Shown piece by piece: positions 54,018 to 64,000 of a stretch of DNA of 64,000 nucleotides. The translations under genes and the position numbers were made by a program. Under the pieces are notes generated by a model, which did no database searches, was not told the DNA's origin, and saw only the letters and a program-made list of their open reading frames with translations. The stretch comes from Triglochin maritima (taxonomy: Eukaryota; Streptophyta; Magnoliopsida; Alismatales; Juncaginaceae), in contig OY821772.1 of the NCBI GenBank assembly GCA_963682175.1, forward strand, positions 20,762,743-20,826,742, written 5' to 3'. Numbering within the stretch: position 1 is the stretch's first letter; every line of letters starts with the position of its first letter.

Positions 54018-55514
54018 ATGGTTTTGGGTTGTGTGTGTGCACCTTTGTGCATGTTTTCGTGGGCACGAGATGAGAGTGGCCGTTTGACGAGGCGTGTCGT
54101 CATCCCTGGTTCGGTAGTCGATTTCTCGACGCCTCCCACCTCTCGTGTCGCACATAGTCTGGGTTCAATGGCTGCTCATTTCCGTGAGGAGGAGCAGTTG
54201 CTGGACCCACTTGTACCACCTGTTCTTCCTGTTGTGGCTCTCATACCGCTACGTGATCGATGCTACCCGAGCCGTACTGCTCTACTCTCATGCATCGTAT
54301 TGCTAGAGGCAAATGGGAACCACTTTGAGGTTAAGCCTCAGTTTATTTCCATGCTCCCTCACTTCACTGGGAAGGGTGACCCCTATATCTTTCTCAGGGA
54401 ATTTGAGGAGGTCTGTGCTATGTTCAAGCTGCAACAACTTAGCACATACTCCATCCACCTTAGGCTAGTCCCTTTTGCACTAAAGGATGATGCGAAGAAG
54501 TGGTTGTACAGCAACCAGGCGAATGCCTTTAGGACTTGGGATGAATTTCAATCTGCATTTCATAAAAAGTACTTTCCAAATCATCGCACTCAAAAATTGA
54601 GGAACGAAATCAATTCGTTCTATCAACATGAGACCGAATCATTCCATGCATACTTAGAGAGGTTCAAGGAGATACTATCCTCATGCCCTCACCATGGCAT
54701 CGAGTTGTGGCGTCTGTGTCAGATTGTTTACGAGGGTCTTCACATCCCGTCCCGAACGCTCCTTGAGTCCATGTGTCAAGGAGAGTTCTTAGGAAAGGAT
54801 GAAAGGGAGTCATGGGCTTTCCTAGAAGACCTCGCTGAGAAAACCATGCAATGGGATAGTGTAAGGGAACCACCTGCATCATCCAGCATAGGAGCGAGGA
54901 TCGTAAATGCAAACTCGACTAGATCGGGTGACACATTTGCTGTCGATACCACTACGGCCACCGAGGCCCGCATGGCGGCCTTAATGAGTCGTATGGATTC
55001 GATTGAGCTCCAAAACCAACAAGGTGCACCTCACATGTCTACATCTGGTCCACTTCCCTATCATTCATGTGGTAGGATAGGTCATGTAGAAAGAGAGTGT
55101 GCGTCCATTTCTCCTGAGATGGAACATGTCAACGCCATCTATGACAGAGCTAGGAATGACCCATACTCATCATCTTATAATCCTGGATGGAGGAACCACC
55201 CCAATTTTTCATGGAACCAAAATAATGCCCCGGGTGGTCCTTCAAACTCCTCTCGACCACCTAAGAAATCATACCAACCTCCCATGCATGCACAATCTTA
55301 TCAGCCACCCCAAGCTCAAATCACCAATCAATCGGGTTTCCTAAATTCCAATAATATGGAAACCCGATTCAATTCGCTTGAGACCTTGACTCGTGGACTT
55401 GAAAAGTCAATGAATTTTTTTTATGTCAACCACAAGTCAAGTTCTCACTTCAAATCAGCAGACCATCAAATTTGTAGAGCTTCAGATGGGCCAATTGGCT
55501 CAGTCTATACATGA
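54018..55514 (+). CDS. Athila-like Gag, zinc knuckle damaged
   Basis: 498 codons. The true start may be the Met at about residue 50 (MAAHFREEEQ). Residues 115-225 are the retrotransposon Gag core (HFTGKGDPYIFLREFEEVC, DDAKKWLYS, FHKKYFPNHRTQKLRNEI, FHAYLERFKEILSSCPHHG). At 348-361 is a zinc knuckle reading YHSCGRIGHVEREC: the first Cys is Tyr (TAT; TGT would need one change). At the T8 run 55415-55422 the natural frame passes to +1, and this frame ends 30 codons later. Gag forms the particle that packages element RNA. Confidence 0.88.
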   Translation: MVLGCVCAPLCMFSWARDESGRLTRRVVIPGSVVDFSTPPTSRVAHSLGSMAAHFREEEQLLDPLVPPVLPVVALIPLRDRCYPSRTALLSCIVLLEANGNHFEVKPQFISMLPHFTGKGDPYIFLREFEEVCAMFKLQQLSTYSIHLRLVPFALKDDAKKWLYSNQANAFRTWDEFQSAFHKKYFPNHRTQKLRNEINSFYQHETESFHAYLERFKEILSSCPHHGIELWRLCQIVYEGLHIPSRTLLESMCQGEFLGKDERESWAFLEDLAEKTMQWDSVREPPASSSIGARIVNANSTRSGDTFAVDTTTATEARMAALMSRMDSIELQNQQGAPHMSTSGPLPYHSCGRIGHVERECASISPEMEHVNAIYDRARNDPYSSSYNPGWRNHPNFSWNQNNAPGGPSNSSRPPKKSYQPPMHAQSYQPPQAQITNQSGFLNSNNMETRFNSLETLTRGLEKSMNFFYVNHKSSSHFKSADHQICRASDGPIGSVYT

Positions 55515-56475
55515 AAGAGAGAGAGGGACTCTGCCTAGCCAGCCTGAGGCTAACCCCCTCATGTACCAGCAACAACACATGCAAAATGAGATTGTAGTAC
55601 CACGGGGACGGCAAGTGAACCATGTGGAGGAACCTGTTCACTATGTCAATTCCATTGTAACCTTAAGGAATGAAAAGCAGGTTGACAATCACATTTCCTT
55701 GCCACCACCACCACCATCTATGCAGCCCCTCAGTGGGAAGGGTGGTCAAGAAGAGGCTGAGGGTGAGGGTAATACACCAACGCCTCCTTCTCAGGCACCG
55801 CAGAAAACCTACCTGCCAGAACCTCCCTATCCTAGTAGGTTAACCAAAAAGTAGAGTGACACAATGGATAAGATGTTAGAGGTGTTTAAGCAAGTGAAGG
55901 TTAACATCCCCTTGTTGGATGTCATCCAACAAATACCTCAATATGCCAATGTGTTGAAGGATCTCTGCACAACCAAGAGGAAGACCAATGTTCCAAAGAA
56001 AGCATTCTTGGCTACAAATGTAAGCTCACTTTTTTCCAATCCCACCTACACAAAATACAAGGACCCTGAGTGTCCTACTATTCAGTGTACGATTGGGGAC
56101 ACTAGCATGAGTAATGTATTGCTTGATTTAGGATCAGCGGTCAACCTCCTCCCATTTTCTGTTTATCAACAGTTGAACTTGGGATAATTGAAACCAACTA
56201 AGATCACCCTCCAATTGGCGGATAGATCCATTCGTATTCCAAAGGGGATTATCGAGGACGTGCTTATCATAGTTGGAGATTTTATATTTCCAGTCGATTT
56301 TATTGTCCTCGATACCAATCTTGTTGCGCACACCCACTCTCAAATACCATTGATTTTGGGTAGACCATTCCTGGCAACCTCCAATGCCTTAATTAATTGT
56401 AGAAATGGTCTCACGAAGCTCTCATTCGGTAACATGAGTGTCGAGTTTCATGTGTTCAACTCTGGTAGGCAATAG
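55423..56475 (+). pseudogene. Gag C-terminus and aspartic protease of the Athila-like element
   Basis: Continues Gag in the next frame (IKFVELQMGQLAQSIHERE, then LPSQPEANP), with stops at 55852, 56185 and 56473. The protease lies at about 56090-56475: active-site block LLDLGSAVNLLP with its Asp kept, a stop 20 codons later, then LQLADRSIRIPKGIIEDVL, PVDFIVLD and LGRPFLATSNALINC. Three stops and the upstream frameshift mean no full-length product unless they are bypassed. Retropepsins cut the polyprotein during particle maturation. Confidence 0.87.
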
Positions 56476-56481
56476 GAGACC

Positions 56482-57162
56482 ATGGATCAACCTTTAAATC
56501 TCAATCTCATCCGCCAATTAGAGAAAGCACCGCAAAATCAACAAACACCCCTAACACCAATGCAACCCATTGAGAATGTTTGTGGGCCCAATGAAAACTC
56601 ATTGCCTTTCTTTGCAATGCAACAGAGTGAGCTGACATCAAACATGATTGTTCAACGGGAGTGTTCGTTACATGATTCAATTGAGACCATTGGTGAGGGG
56701 GACACACCTCATCATATGCCCATTCCAGAAGGTGTTGTCACCCCGTATCCTAGGGCTATTGAGCCCTTTGAGCTTCAGATTAACTCCAATAAGGACCCAC
56801 CTACGACCGAGCTTATGCTTGATGATATAAATGATGGTGGGAGCTCCTTGTTGGATGACTTGGGGAGAAGCCCCATACTTAGGGATGCAGGTCAGCTGCA
56901 TCCATCGAATGAGCTTGAGGAACTCATTCCGATTCACCCACCTATTGGTTGGAGGGTTTTGTTCGATGAGAAACTAAACCCTAGTGAGGCAACACAACTT
57001 CACTCATTCATGTTGCCTACACCCAACCAATATCATGAGGGGTTCGAGCCTTTCAGCTTTGACCTTTCACCCCTCATGACACCTCAGAGTACCAGTGAAG
57101 TTTGCCCATCTCGGCAAGTCTCTGGTCCTCATAACTCGATGTTCTCATTTGATGTTCCTTGA
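56482..57162 (+). CDS. Unassigned 226-codon frame after the protease
   Basis: Same frame as the protease, separated from it only by the stop at 56473. Rich in Pro, Asn, Gln and acidic residues. It contains LNSxxATQLHSF-like and PPIGWRVLFDE stretches, with no reverse transcriptase motif. Where Athila-type elements have reverse transcriptase, this one has this linker-like protein and then non-coding DNA. It may be a relic of a spacer region. I cannot assign a function. Confidence 0.55.
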   Translation: MDQPLNLNLIRQLEKAPQNQQTPLTPMQPIENVCGPNENSLPFFAMQQSELTSNMIVQRECSLHDSIETIGEGDTPHHMPIPEGVVTPYPRAIEPFELQINSNKDPPTTELMLDDINDGGSSLLDDLGRSPILRDAGQLHPSNELEELIPIHPPIGWRVLFDEKLNPSEATQLHSFMLPTPNQYHEGFEPFSFDLSPLMTPQSTSEVCPSRQVSGPHNSMFSFDVP

Positions 57163-58730
57163 CCAAATGATTATGAGAATATCTTTGTTTATGTATATAT
57201 CTTGTACAAAATCAAAAAAAAGAAAAAAAGTGAGTAATAAAAGACTACATGAGCGAGCATTGATTGTTGTGGGCCCCAACCCTTGTGTACTTGGGTCCCA
57301 TTTCTTTGATGTATTTGTCTCCCTTCTTCAGTATCTCACAGGTTTTGAGGGAATTCGGGTTTGTGTCCATTACTATAACCATGAACTTCCTGTTGCGCTT
57401 CATGTTGGTGAGATCTTCCCTTTTTCATGCATAAATCCATGTAGTATCATGCTCACATTCATTGAGGACAATGCATGAAGTAGGTGTGGGGGGTGTTTTA
57501 CATGTGTACATAGTTGAGTCTTTTCCTTTGATTTTGTTTTCTTTTGTGTGCATTGATAGGGTCATGTTAGTGTGCTGCATTTAATACCGATATATCTGTT
57601 TGCCATGATCTTTGGGTGACTTTTCTTCTTTTGCTTGCCTAGTGCTTTAAAATTTTCACATTTCTTTCAAAAAATTTCTTGTGTTTGCGAAAGAAAATGT
57701 TTTGTGGGTTTTGTGTGTGTTTAGCATGTGCAAAACTGTTGAGAGGCCAAGTAAAAAGAAAGCTCCCAAAATTGTCTTGAACTTGATGCATTAGGATATC
57801 TAGTTTACTGGCTTTAGGTCTTATCGAGTCGTTAGGATGCACCTCGGTTTTCCCTCGGGGGGCGAGTAATCATAGGGTTTCAGTACTTAAACATTTGAAG
57901 AAGTCCACCGTGAACCTATTGTGTCCATAATTCGTGTATGTTAATTTAAGGAAGTTTATTGTAGTCCAAAACCCTTTAAATCTTGTTGTGAGACATTAAG
58001 TGTAGGGTTTTGGTTCATGTGTAGATAAGAAATAAGTTAGTAGGTGTTCTATTTTCTCGCACGTCTCCTATCACTCGGGAAAGTAGGTCTGAGGGGACTT
58101 TGTGCCTGGTGCTCTCAAGTCATCTGACTTAAGATGCACCGACCAAACTCCCGTTACATGGGTGGTAGGGATCGCCTTATGTGGAGATTTGGGGGAAGGT
58201 GTACGTGATAGTGTAAGTCATCATAGGCAATGATCACGAATCCTGACCCTGGGAGAATCAAACACCAACAAATATAATGCTCCAAAGAAAAAAAGGAAAA
58301 AAGAAGAAAAAAAAGAAGAAAAAAAGTCAAATAAGAAGCTTAATGGACCTTACACTTTGTATCACTTGAGGATGTTGAGATTTTCCATGTCTTGCACTTA
58401 AGTCCTTAATTAACTTTCACGAATGATTCATTAGGCTAGGTGTGTGGACTTATTACATACATAGAGTCAGCCCATAGTATTACCGCGTCCCATGATCGAC
58501 AAAATGAGCCAACGAGTCGTGTAGCTAGATTGAATAATGCATCTTTGTTCGGATTTTGTGGGTATATCCGCTGAACCCTCAGGAGACAACACTCCTCCTC
58601 CTTGGCGACAAGGAGGTTTAATGGCTTGTTGCACGTGCTAAGTGCAACCGTGATTCCTACGAAAGTGAGTTAGGATTTCTTGTTCTTCGTATGCTTTTAT
58701 CTTTCTTTGTTTTGCTCGGGACTAGAAAAA
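57163..58730 (+). other. 3' non-coding region of the Athila-like element
   Basis: Near 57460 the words TTCATTGAGGACAATGCATG lead into GTGTGGGGGG, which in many gypsy elements marks the end of the last coding region. A purine-rich A/G run lies at 58280-58330. The part 58560-58730 is shared with the minus-strand fragment at 49675-50000. No gene is supported; the frame 57095-57478 overlaps the previous frame and looks accidental. Confidence 0.6.
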
Positions 58731-58748
58731 GTTAGGTGTGTGGGTATT
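58731..58748 (+). other. Polypurine tract of the Athila-like element
   Basis: GTTAGGTGTGTGGGTATT directly before the 3' LTR, after the conserved TTGCTCGGGACTAG. The same arrangement occurs on the minus strand at 49675-49715. Confidence 0.75.
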
Positions 58749-60155
58749 TGATTGACATCATTTCATGCTTATATTTGTATCTTATATCCATTATTTTTCA
58801 CCTAAACAATGCTACGTCACGAGTTTTATGTTTGAATTTCAGAAATAAATAGGTTTGAAGAGAAGAGGAATAAAAGAACCTAAAAGCATGAAAAAAGACT
58901 GAGTTGAGAGACTCAAGGACTAAGATGCAAGATTGAAGGACCTGAACGTAAGATCGAAGGACAAATGACCAAACAAGAATACTTCACACCATCATGGGAA
59001 GTATTTTGGCAATTCTATTCGGGTCGGAGCTCCAACAGGTCAAGTAAATGCATCAAAGACAAACAATACCATCATGGAAAGCCCAGACGAAAGCCCAGAC
59101 CGATCCGGAGCTTGTAGACCGCCAATTGCCGGTCTGGGACCGCTAATTGGCAGTCCGGGTTGCTCCGGATCTGCGCAGATTTTTGTGGGTTGTGTATTAA
59201 AGCGTATTTAGTCTATATTTGGTATTGGTTTAATCCCATACCTGAGGATTGTCCCAGATTACCTTTTTCTATGGCTATAAATAGAACTCTTCACCTTCTA
59301 TTATAATTACCCATTGCTTGGTGGCATTCTCTCTACTTGGAGTAAGACTTGGAGCAAAATCTCAAGGTGGAGAAGATTGCTACCTTCAATGTGAGTCATT
59401 TAATAAAATAATTTTTCCATTTTTTTGTTCTTATGTTGTTTTTTTATGAATGCTTAGCTTAGTTTTATTTCTTTGATTGTAGGCTAAAGTAGTTAGAATG
59501 TTTCCTTTCTTCTTTAGTTTAATTGTTAGAATAATGTGTAGTGAGTAGATCCATCTCCCTTTGGGGGTGGAGATGATGTTCATACATGCATTAAAGAATG
59601 GATATCAATGTTTTATATTTTGATTGTGTTGATAAATGTGAATGTATGCTTGCTTGTTAGAGTAGAATACTACAGTTGAAGGGTTTCGCCACACATCTTA
59701 GACACCTCCCATGCTTGTTTAGGTTATGAAATAACCAGCTTGTGTATATGAATGTTAATCAACTAAGTTAGTGAATGGATTGGTAGGTTTTGCCATAACC
59801 TTTAGACACTTCCTATGCATGAAAACACTACCTACATTTGTGCCTACAGAATGCTTTCTTCACCATCTTTTTACATGTGTGTACACGCTCCACCCCTAAA
59901 GGGTCTTTCTCTTCTTGATTCCAACTTAGTTTTACATTCTTTTAGTTTCGATTTGAAGTAATCGTTAGTTGCTATACTTTGCATTTTTTCTTAGTAGTTT
60001 AGTGTAGCGTAGATTAACATAAACAAAACTCTTCCCCATTTTGTTGCTACTTGATTTCTGAAAAACGAGAGTCTACTCACCTCCCCGAGGATCGACCCGT
60101 ACTTGCCACCGCTTCAACGCGGCCGTGCACTTGCGGTATTTAAAACGATTAAACA
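58749..60155 (+). repeat. 3' LTR of the Athila-like element (1407 bp)
   Basis: TGATTGACATC to TTAAAACGATTAAACA, with TATA box TATAAATAG at 59276-59284. It is followed by the GGTAT duplication. More complete than the 5' LTR. Confidence 0.93.
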
Positions 60156-60160
60156 GGTAT

Positions 60161-60868
60161 GCTTCTGGTCCTCTAATTGTAGACGAAGTGGGGGGTGTTG
60201 GCTTGTAGGCCGACCAACACCAATAGGGCTGGTGGTGCAGCCGGTTGCACCACCAAACCTCACACCAAACCAGGCACACGCATGTGTTGTGCGCAGCCTG
60301 TGCTAGCTGCTGAGAAGCCAGGGGAGGTCCGACCATGCCTTGTCTGGTCAATTTGGCGGAGGTGGCATGGCCTCTGCTTGGCTCTTGCATGGCTGGCGCA
60401 CGAGAGATTATCTAGGGTTCACCTTGTGCGGTTGGGGTGTAGCCTCTGGACTTTCGGCTACTGTGGTTGGATTCCGGTGGTGGCTAGGTCTCGACAGCAT
60501 GGGGTGGGACCTGGGTGGGTGGTTGACTAGAGGGGATGAGGTGGGGACAAGGTCTGGGTTGTACGTGGAGGGTGTATATGTGTGCTGACCCGTTAGCTCA
60601 GTAGGTGATGCATGTGCACCCTTGCGTGTGGGTGTTTGTCTCGCCTTGCTACATGCACGGCCGCGCTACCCTGAGTGGATCAAGGGGGGCAGGCTGAGAG
60701 GTGCTTCTGGTTGGATAGTGGTTGGGGATGCATGTTTGTGCTTGGTTTTGAGTATAATTGATGCCCTATGTTTTATCACATGCTTGGAATGTTCTCCTAG
60801 TTATTGCAAACTCTTGTATATCATTAGATGGATGTATGATACATTGTGTGTGCATGTTAGTAGAGTAT

Positions 60869-60942
<74 letters not shown>

Positions 60943-61642
60943 TCTTATTATGTACATATAATAGTATGGATTTGATACAGTTCAAGAAGTTAATGTCACA
61001 TGTTATAATTATGTATCATATGACCGATAATTGCATCACTCTTAGTTTCAGGTGGCACATTTGATTTCCATAGGCTATTACTATGATTGCATGCGCCTTC
61101 TATGATCTTATAGATGTTGTTGCTGTGGTTATGAATGTGTGGATGTATGTATATGGTCAAGAATTTGATACTTTGAACCTTATTTCCACGACCCGTAGGT
61201 GGCAAGATTTGCATGTTGTGTTTATTTATGCTGATCTTGTTATGGTTGCTTGATCGCATCCTTGCTGTTCTTAGCTCTTATTATTTATGATATTTCTGAT
61301 GTATTAAGAGCCTTGGTGGATGTTCCTTCAGGCTCATTGTGTTGGGCATGAGTCTGACCATTTAGATATAGATCAGATGTATATATTCCCATTGATAGCT
61401 TGCATTTGCATACTGATTAATATAATTAATTTGGGCACTGATGTTGGGGGGGGGGATGGGCCTAATTGTAAGACCTCTATGGTAGAGAGGCTAAGCATAA
61501 GATAAGACATGGACGTGTGCAACATCATTTGCTATAGGATGGGCATTCCCAACTTCGCAATGGAATCATGTAGGTCACTGGATGCGAGTTGGGGTGTCAA
61601 TCCGGAAGATTGTTGTGTGCCCGTGAGATTGGGGTCGTTACA
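60161..61642 (+). mobile_element. Gypsy-type solo LTR, 3' part
   Basis: Continues 51551-51981 after the Athila-like element and ends GGGGTCGTTACA at 61642, then TTTTG. It contains a long TA microsatellite and a GC-rich stretch (60170-60720) related to 20092-20520. The open frames here are not convincing. Confidence 0.83.
60872..60940. repeat. (TA)n microsatellite
   Basis: About 34 uninterrupted TA units. Confidence 0.97.
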
Positions 61643-61647
61643 TTTTG

Positions 61648-63005
61648 TTCCTTAAGCAATGTATTCATGTTTTGGAAGAGTTATGGAAGAGACCCTTGGT
61701 CCTTGACCTTAGAGCATTAAAAGATATTTGTTTACATAAATCAAAAGTAATTCACAATCATGGTAATTAACATGGGACATTAATTACCAAGATAAGATTG
61801 TCATGTTGGGTTAAGAAACTGGTCACACCACAAAACTGGGAAACAAGAAATATGATCTATATTTTACGTGACGTATTAGATTTCATATGATATGAAATGA
61901 TATACATGTGGTAAAATGATGAAACTAATGTCATAATAATGTCATGGTAGAATAACAAATAAATTTGTATGAGATGTATATATATTATGGGATATAAAGT
62001 TTTGACATTATATATGATAATGTATTGCATAATATAATATGATCCACAGTATTATAACATATAAATTTGCTAAAACCCCATACCTCAAATTGCAAAGGAA
62101 GAAACTGAGAAAAACGGTGGACCGTTCCGTGAATCGGTCGACCAAATTTTTCAGTAACTTTTAGGTTTGGAAACGACCGACCAGCATGGAACTTTGTTCG
62201 ACCGAATTTTTCAGTAACTTTTACAGTTCAGAATGGTTGACTGATGTGGAACTTTGTTCGACTGAAATTATTAGAAACTTGTCTTGGTAGCGAAACGGTC
62301 AACCGGTGTGATACACAGTCCCACCAAAATTATCAAGAACTTTTCTTGGTAACTAAACGAACGACCGTTCGAGGCATCGGTCGATCGTATGCCTGTGTTA
62401 CTTTTTAGAGGTGGATGCTAAATTAATGGACGGATTGAACCCATGTTTTGATTAGAAGATGATGTGTCAAATTGGGATTGGTGGAGATAAAAACAACTAT
62501 GGATCATGTGTGGTTATTGTCATTCATGACGTAATTATAGGGGTTTTCTATATAAACCTCTTCTCCTTCCCTTTGACATGCACATAAAAATAAAGAAAAT
62601 ACAGCCTTTTCATCTTCTCTCCGTCCATCCATTTAATCTCACTTAAATCAATTGAGTGTTTGTGATTGAGAGATTCAAGAATTTGGTGACATAGAAGGGG
62701 TTATTAGCTGAATTCTCACCTTGCATTAGATTTGATTAACTAGCTTTGATCATTCTAATCTTGTATTTAGTTTGGTGAACACATGGAGAAAATTCCTTGG
62801 GTGATTCAAGGTGCAAATCGACTTCCGATTATTGAAAGGGATTTGACAATCGTTTTTGGTATGATTCAACATGTGCATTTTCATATTAGGTACAATACAT
62901 CTTTATCAAAAAGTTTTTTAATAGTATTGTACATGAAATTATTGATCAAATATGAAATAGATATTGCTTGTGTATTAAATATATATATACACCGAAGCAT
63001 GTGAC
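61648..63005 (+). repeat. Copia LTR, main part after the nested insertion
   Basis: Resumes the LTR broken at 51550 (CATTTTG|TTCCTTAAGC). It is followed by CTTGGTCCTTGACC, AATTAACATGGGACATTAATTACC, CACACCACAAAACTGGGAAACAAG and TTTAGTTTGGTGAACAC, as in LTR C, and a loose 3' end. A TATA box (TATATAAAC) lies at 62549-62557. More diverged than LTRs A-C, and its right end is unclear. Confidence 0.75.
62110..62395 (+). promoter_or_regulatory. U3 array of degenerate CGGTCGACC-like sites
   Basis: About nine sites (ATCGGTCGACCAAA, ACGGTCAACCGG, ATCGGTCGATCG and others), ending 150 bp upstream of the TATA box. Weaker than in LTRs A-C, in keeping with an older copy. Confidence 0.65.
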
Positions 63006-63019
63006 GAAATAATTATGTA

Positions 63020-63240
63020 ATGAAGAACCACTCAGACACACATACCTACACACCTCCAGTCTATGGGGGTTTAGTTTAATTGTTGATTCATTCCTCGTTT
63101 AGTGTATTTTGTTTAGCATAATAACCTCATTCTCCTCTCCTTTCCCACTCAAGTATGGTAGTCACAACAACACTGAAAACTCCTTGAGGTTCGACCCGTA
63201 TTCACCACGTCTTCATTGACACCGTGCACTTGTGGTTATA
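63020..63240 (+). repeat. Athila-like LTR fragment
   Basis: Matches 44010-44235: ACACACATACCTACACACCTCC, TATGGGGGTTTAGTTTAA, TTCGACCCGTATTCACCAC, GTGCACTTGTGGTTATAA. Only the end of the LTR is present. Confidence 0.75.
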
Positions 63241-63254
63241 AAAATGATCAATCA

Positions 63255-63435
63255 TCTTTCATTTTCTATCTCCCTCCTATCCTCTTCTCCACTCCCTCCT
63301 TCTCCTCTTCCTGCTCTCGCTCTCTCACCCTTATTTCTCTCTCTCCTCCTCTCTCCTCTTCACTATTCTCGTTCTCTCTCCCTCTTCTCTCTCCTTCTCC
63401 CCTCTCTGCTCTTCTTATCCTCAAGGAAGAGTGAG
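63255..63435. repeat. CT-rich low-complexity stretch
   Basis: Imperfect CTCTCTCC and CCTTCTCC repeats. Open frames here are low-complexity translations. Confidence 0.85.
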
Positions 63436-64000
63436 AGAAGACAATAATAAAGTGTTTGTTTTACCATCATAAAAAAGAAATGTTGTCGGACTTAAACAAA
63501 AATTATATAGATTTTCTATCATTGTTGTGATACTCGATAAGATTTAGTCTTAGTTTACAAAATTATATATATTTTTCCAACATAGTTGTGCCTCTAAACC
63601 TACATTAGGTACAAAAAGTTAAAGAGTCATCGCGGCATACTTGAAGATCACATTCATTCAAATGAGTCCAATCAAAAAATAACCTTCAGAATTCTCAATT
63701 ATAAACAACATTTGAATTTGCAAGTACATACATGCTCATTCAAACAAGCAAAACACAAACCACATCATTTACAAATTTCAGAACTACATGTCCTGTAACT
63801 TAAACAATCTTGGAGATTTAAAAACCAGAATTTCTGATGAAGAATTAGAGTAATCGTGGCATTCTTCGGAATCACGTCCACTCAACCACTTCTGATCGAA
63901 AAACAAAAACCTCCCAAACTTATCCAATCCCACGAGGGGATTGTCCATCCTGTGATTTAAAGTCGCATTTTTTTCAAAAAACCCTTTCAGTTCATGGTAT
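63436..64000. other. AT-rich end of the window; nothing recognised
   Basis: No domain-bearing frame, repeat family or RNA gene was seen. Confidence 0.4.

Larger units (their letters stand above)
51982..60155 (+). mobile_element. Full-length non-autonomous Athila-like Ty3/gypsy element (8174 bp)
   Basis: 5' LTR 51982-53339, internal region 53340-58748, 3' LTR 58749-60155, flanked by a perfect GGTAT duplication. The coding region holds gag, an aspartic protease and a further open frame. No reverse transcriptase, RNase H or integrase motif is found anywhere inside. The gag and protease wording (LGRPFLATSNALINC, KLSFGNM) is of the Athila/Tat side of Ty3/gypsy. The element must have been moved by enzymes from relatives. 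Confidence 0.9.

Noticed and set aside
60587..60660. Possible tRNA or SINE promoter (GTTAGCTCAGTAGG resembles an A box)
   Set aside because: No B box or cloverleaf partner sequence follows at the right distance. A related but changed version lies at 20317. Taken as LTR interior.
60103..60975. Several open frames of 65-117 codons
   Set aside because: They span LTR edges and the TA microsatellite (IYIYIY translations). No domain.
1..64000. Bacterial-type features (CRISPR, operons, riboswitches) and rRNA genes
   Set aside because: None seen on either strand. The repeats present are LTRs, transposon ends and microsatellites of plant type.

Overview
This window looks like repeat-rich nuclear DNA of a flowering plant. 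It holds one apparently intact single-copy gene, a P-class pentatricopeptide repeat (PPR) gene, in about 64 kb. Almost everything else is nested transposable elements: Ty1/copia, Ty3/gypsy (chromovirus-like and Athila-like) and two lineages of Mutator-like DNA transposon (MULE). Plant-type introns, TATA boxes and AT-rich spacers fit this. There are no operons, bacterial genes or CRISPR arrays. The species cannot be named from the sequence.

Layout. 1-5.1 kb: the 3' end of a decayed copia element, part of an Athila-like LTR, and a decayed chromovirus-like integrase. 5.1-8.2 kb: 5' flank, probable 5'-UTR intron and coding region of the PPR gene. 9.07-16.33 kb: a 0.6-kb MULE deletion derivative, then an apparently intact 6.5-kb MULE. 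17.6-19.5 kb: a decayed, half-length relative of that MULE, cut off by an LTR fragment. 20-27 kb: MULE subterminal repeats, two GRF-zinc-finger fragments (one split by a solo LTR), and minus-strand copia-like remains. 27.1-41.6 kb: a gypsy-type LTR interrupted by a copia array of the form LTR-internal-LTR-LTR. 42.5-50 kb: copia RNase H remnant, Athila-like LTR, decayed mudrA-type MULE, minus-strand Athila-like LTR. 51.5-63 kb: a three-level nest (copia LTR, split by a gypsy-type solo LTR, split by a full-length Athila-like element), with a target-site duplication at each of the two insertions.

The most notable unit is the 6.5-kb MULE at 9831-16330. It has about 62-bp terminal inverted repeats and a near-perfect 9-bp target-site duplication. 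Its two genes converge. The plus-strand gene (4 exons, 650 aa) encodes a plant mobile domain (PMD) protein. The minus-strand gene (3 exons, 879 aa) encodes a FAR1/MULE-type transposase joined in frame across an intron to an OTU-type cysteine protease domain. I found no disruption in either gene, and the recognisable catalytic residues are present. The first intron of each gene carries a GC-rich array of short inverted repeats, so the arrays sit symmetrically near the two ends of the element. The 590-bp derivative next door keeps both first exons and has lost everything between.

A second theme is an array of imperfect inverted repeats of the form TTCGGT-NN-ACCGAA in the U3 part of several LTRs of different families. 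It lies upstream of the TATA box wherever I can see one. In two LTR types the half-sites are kept while the central two bases vary freely, as expected for a protein-binding site.
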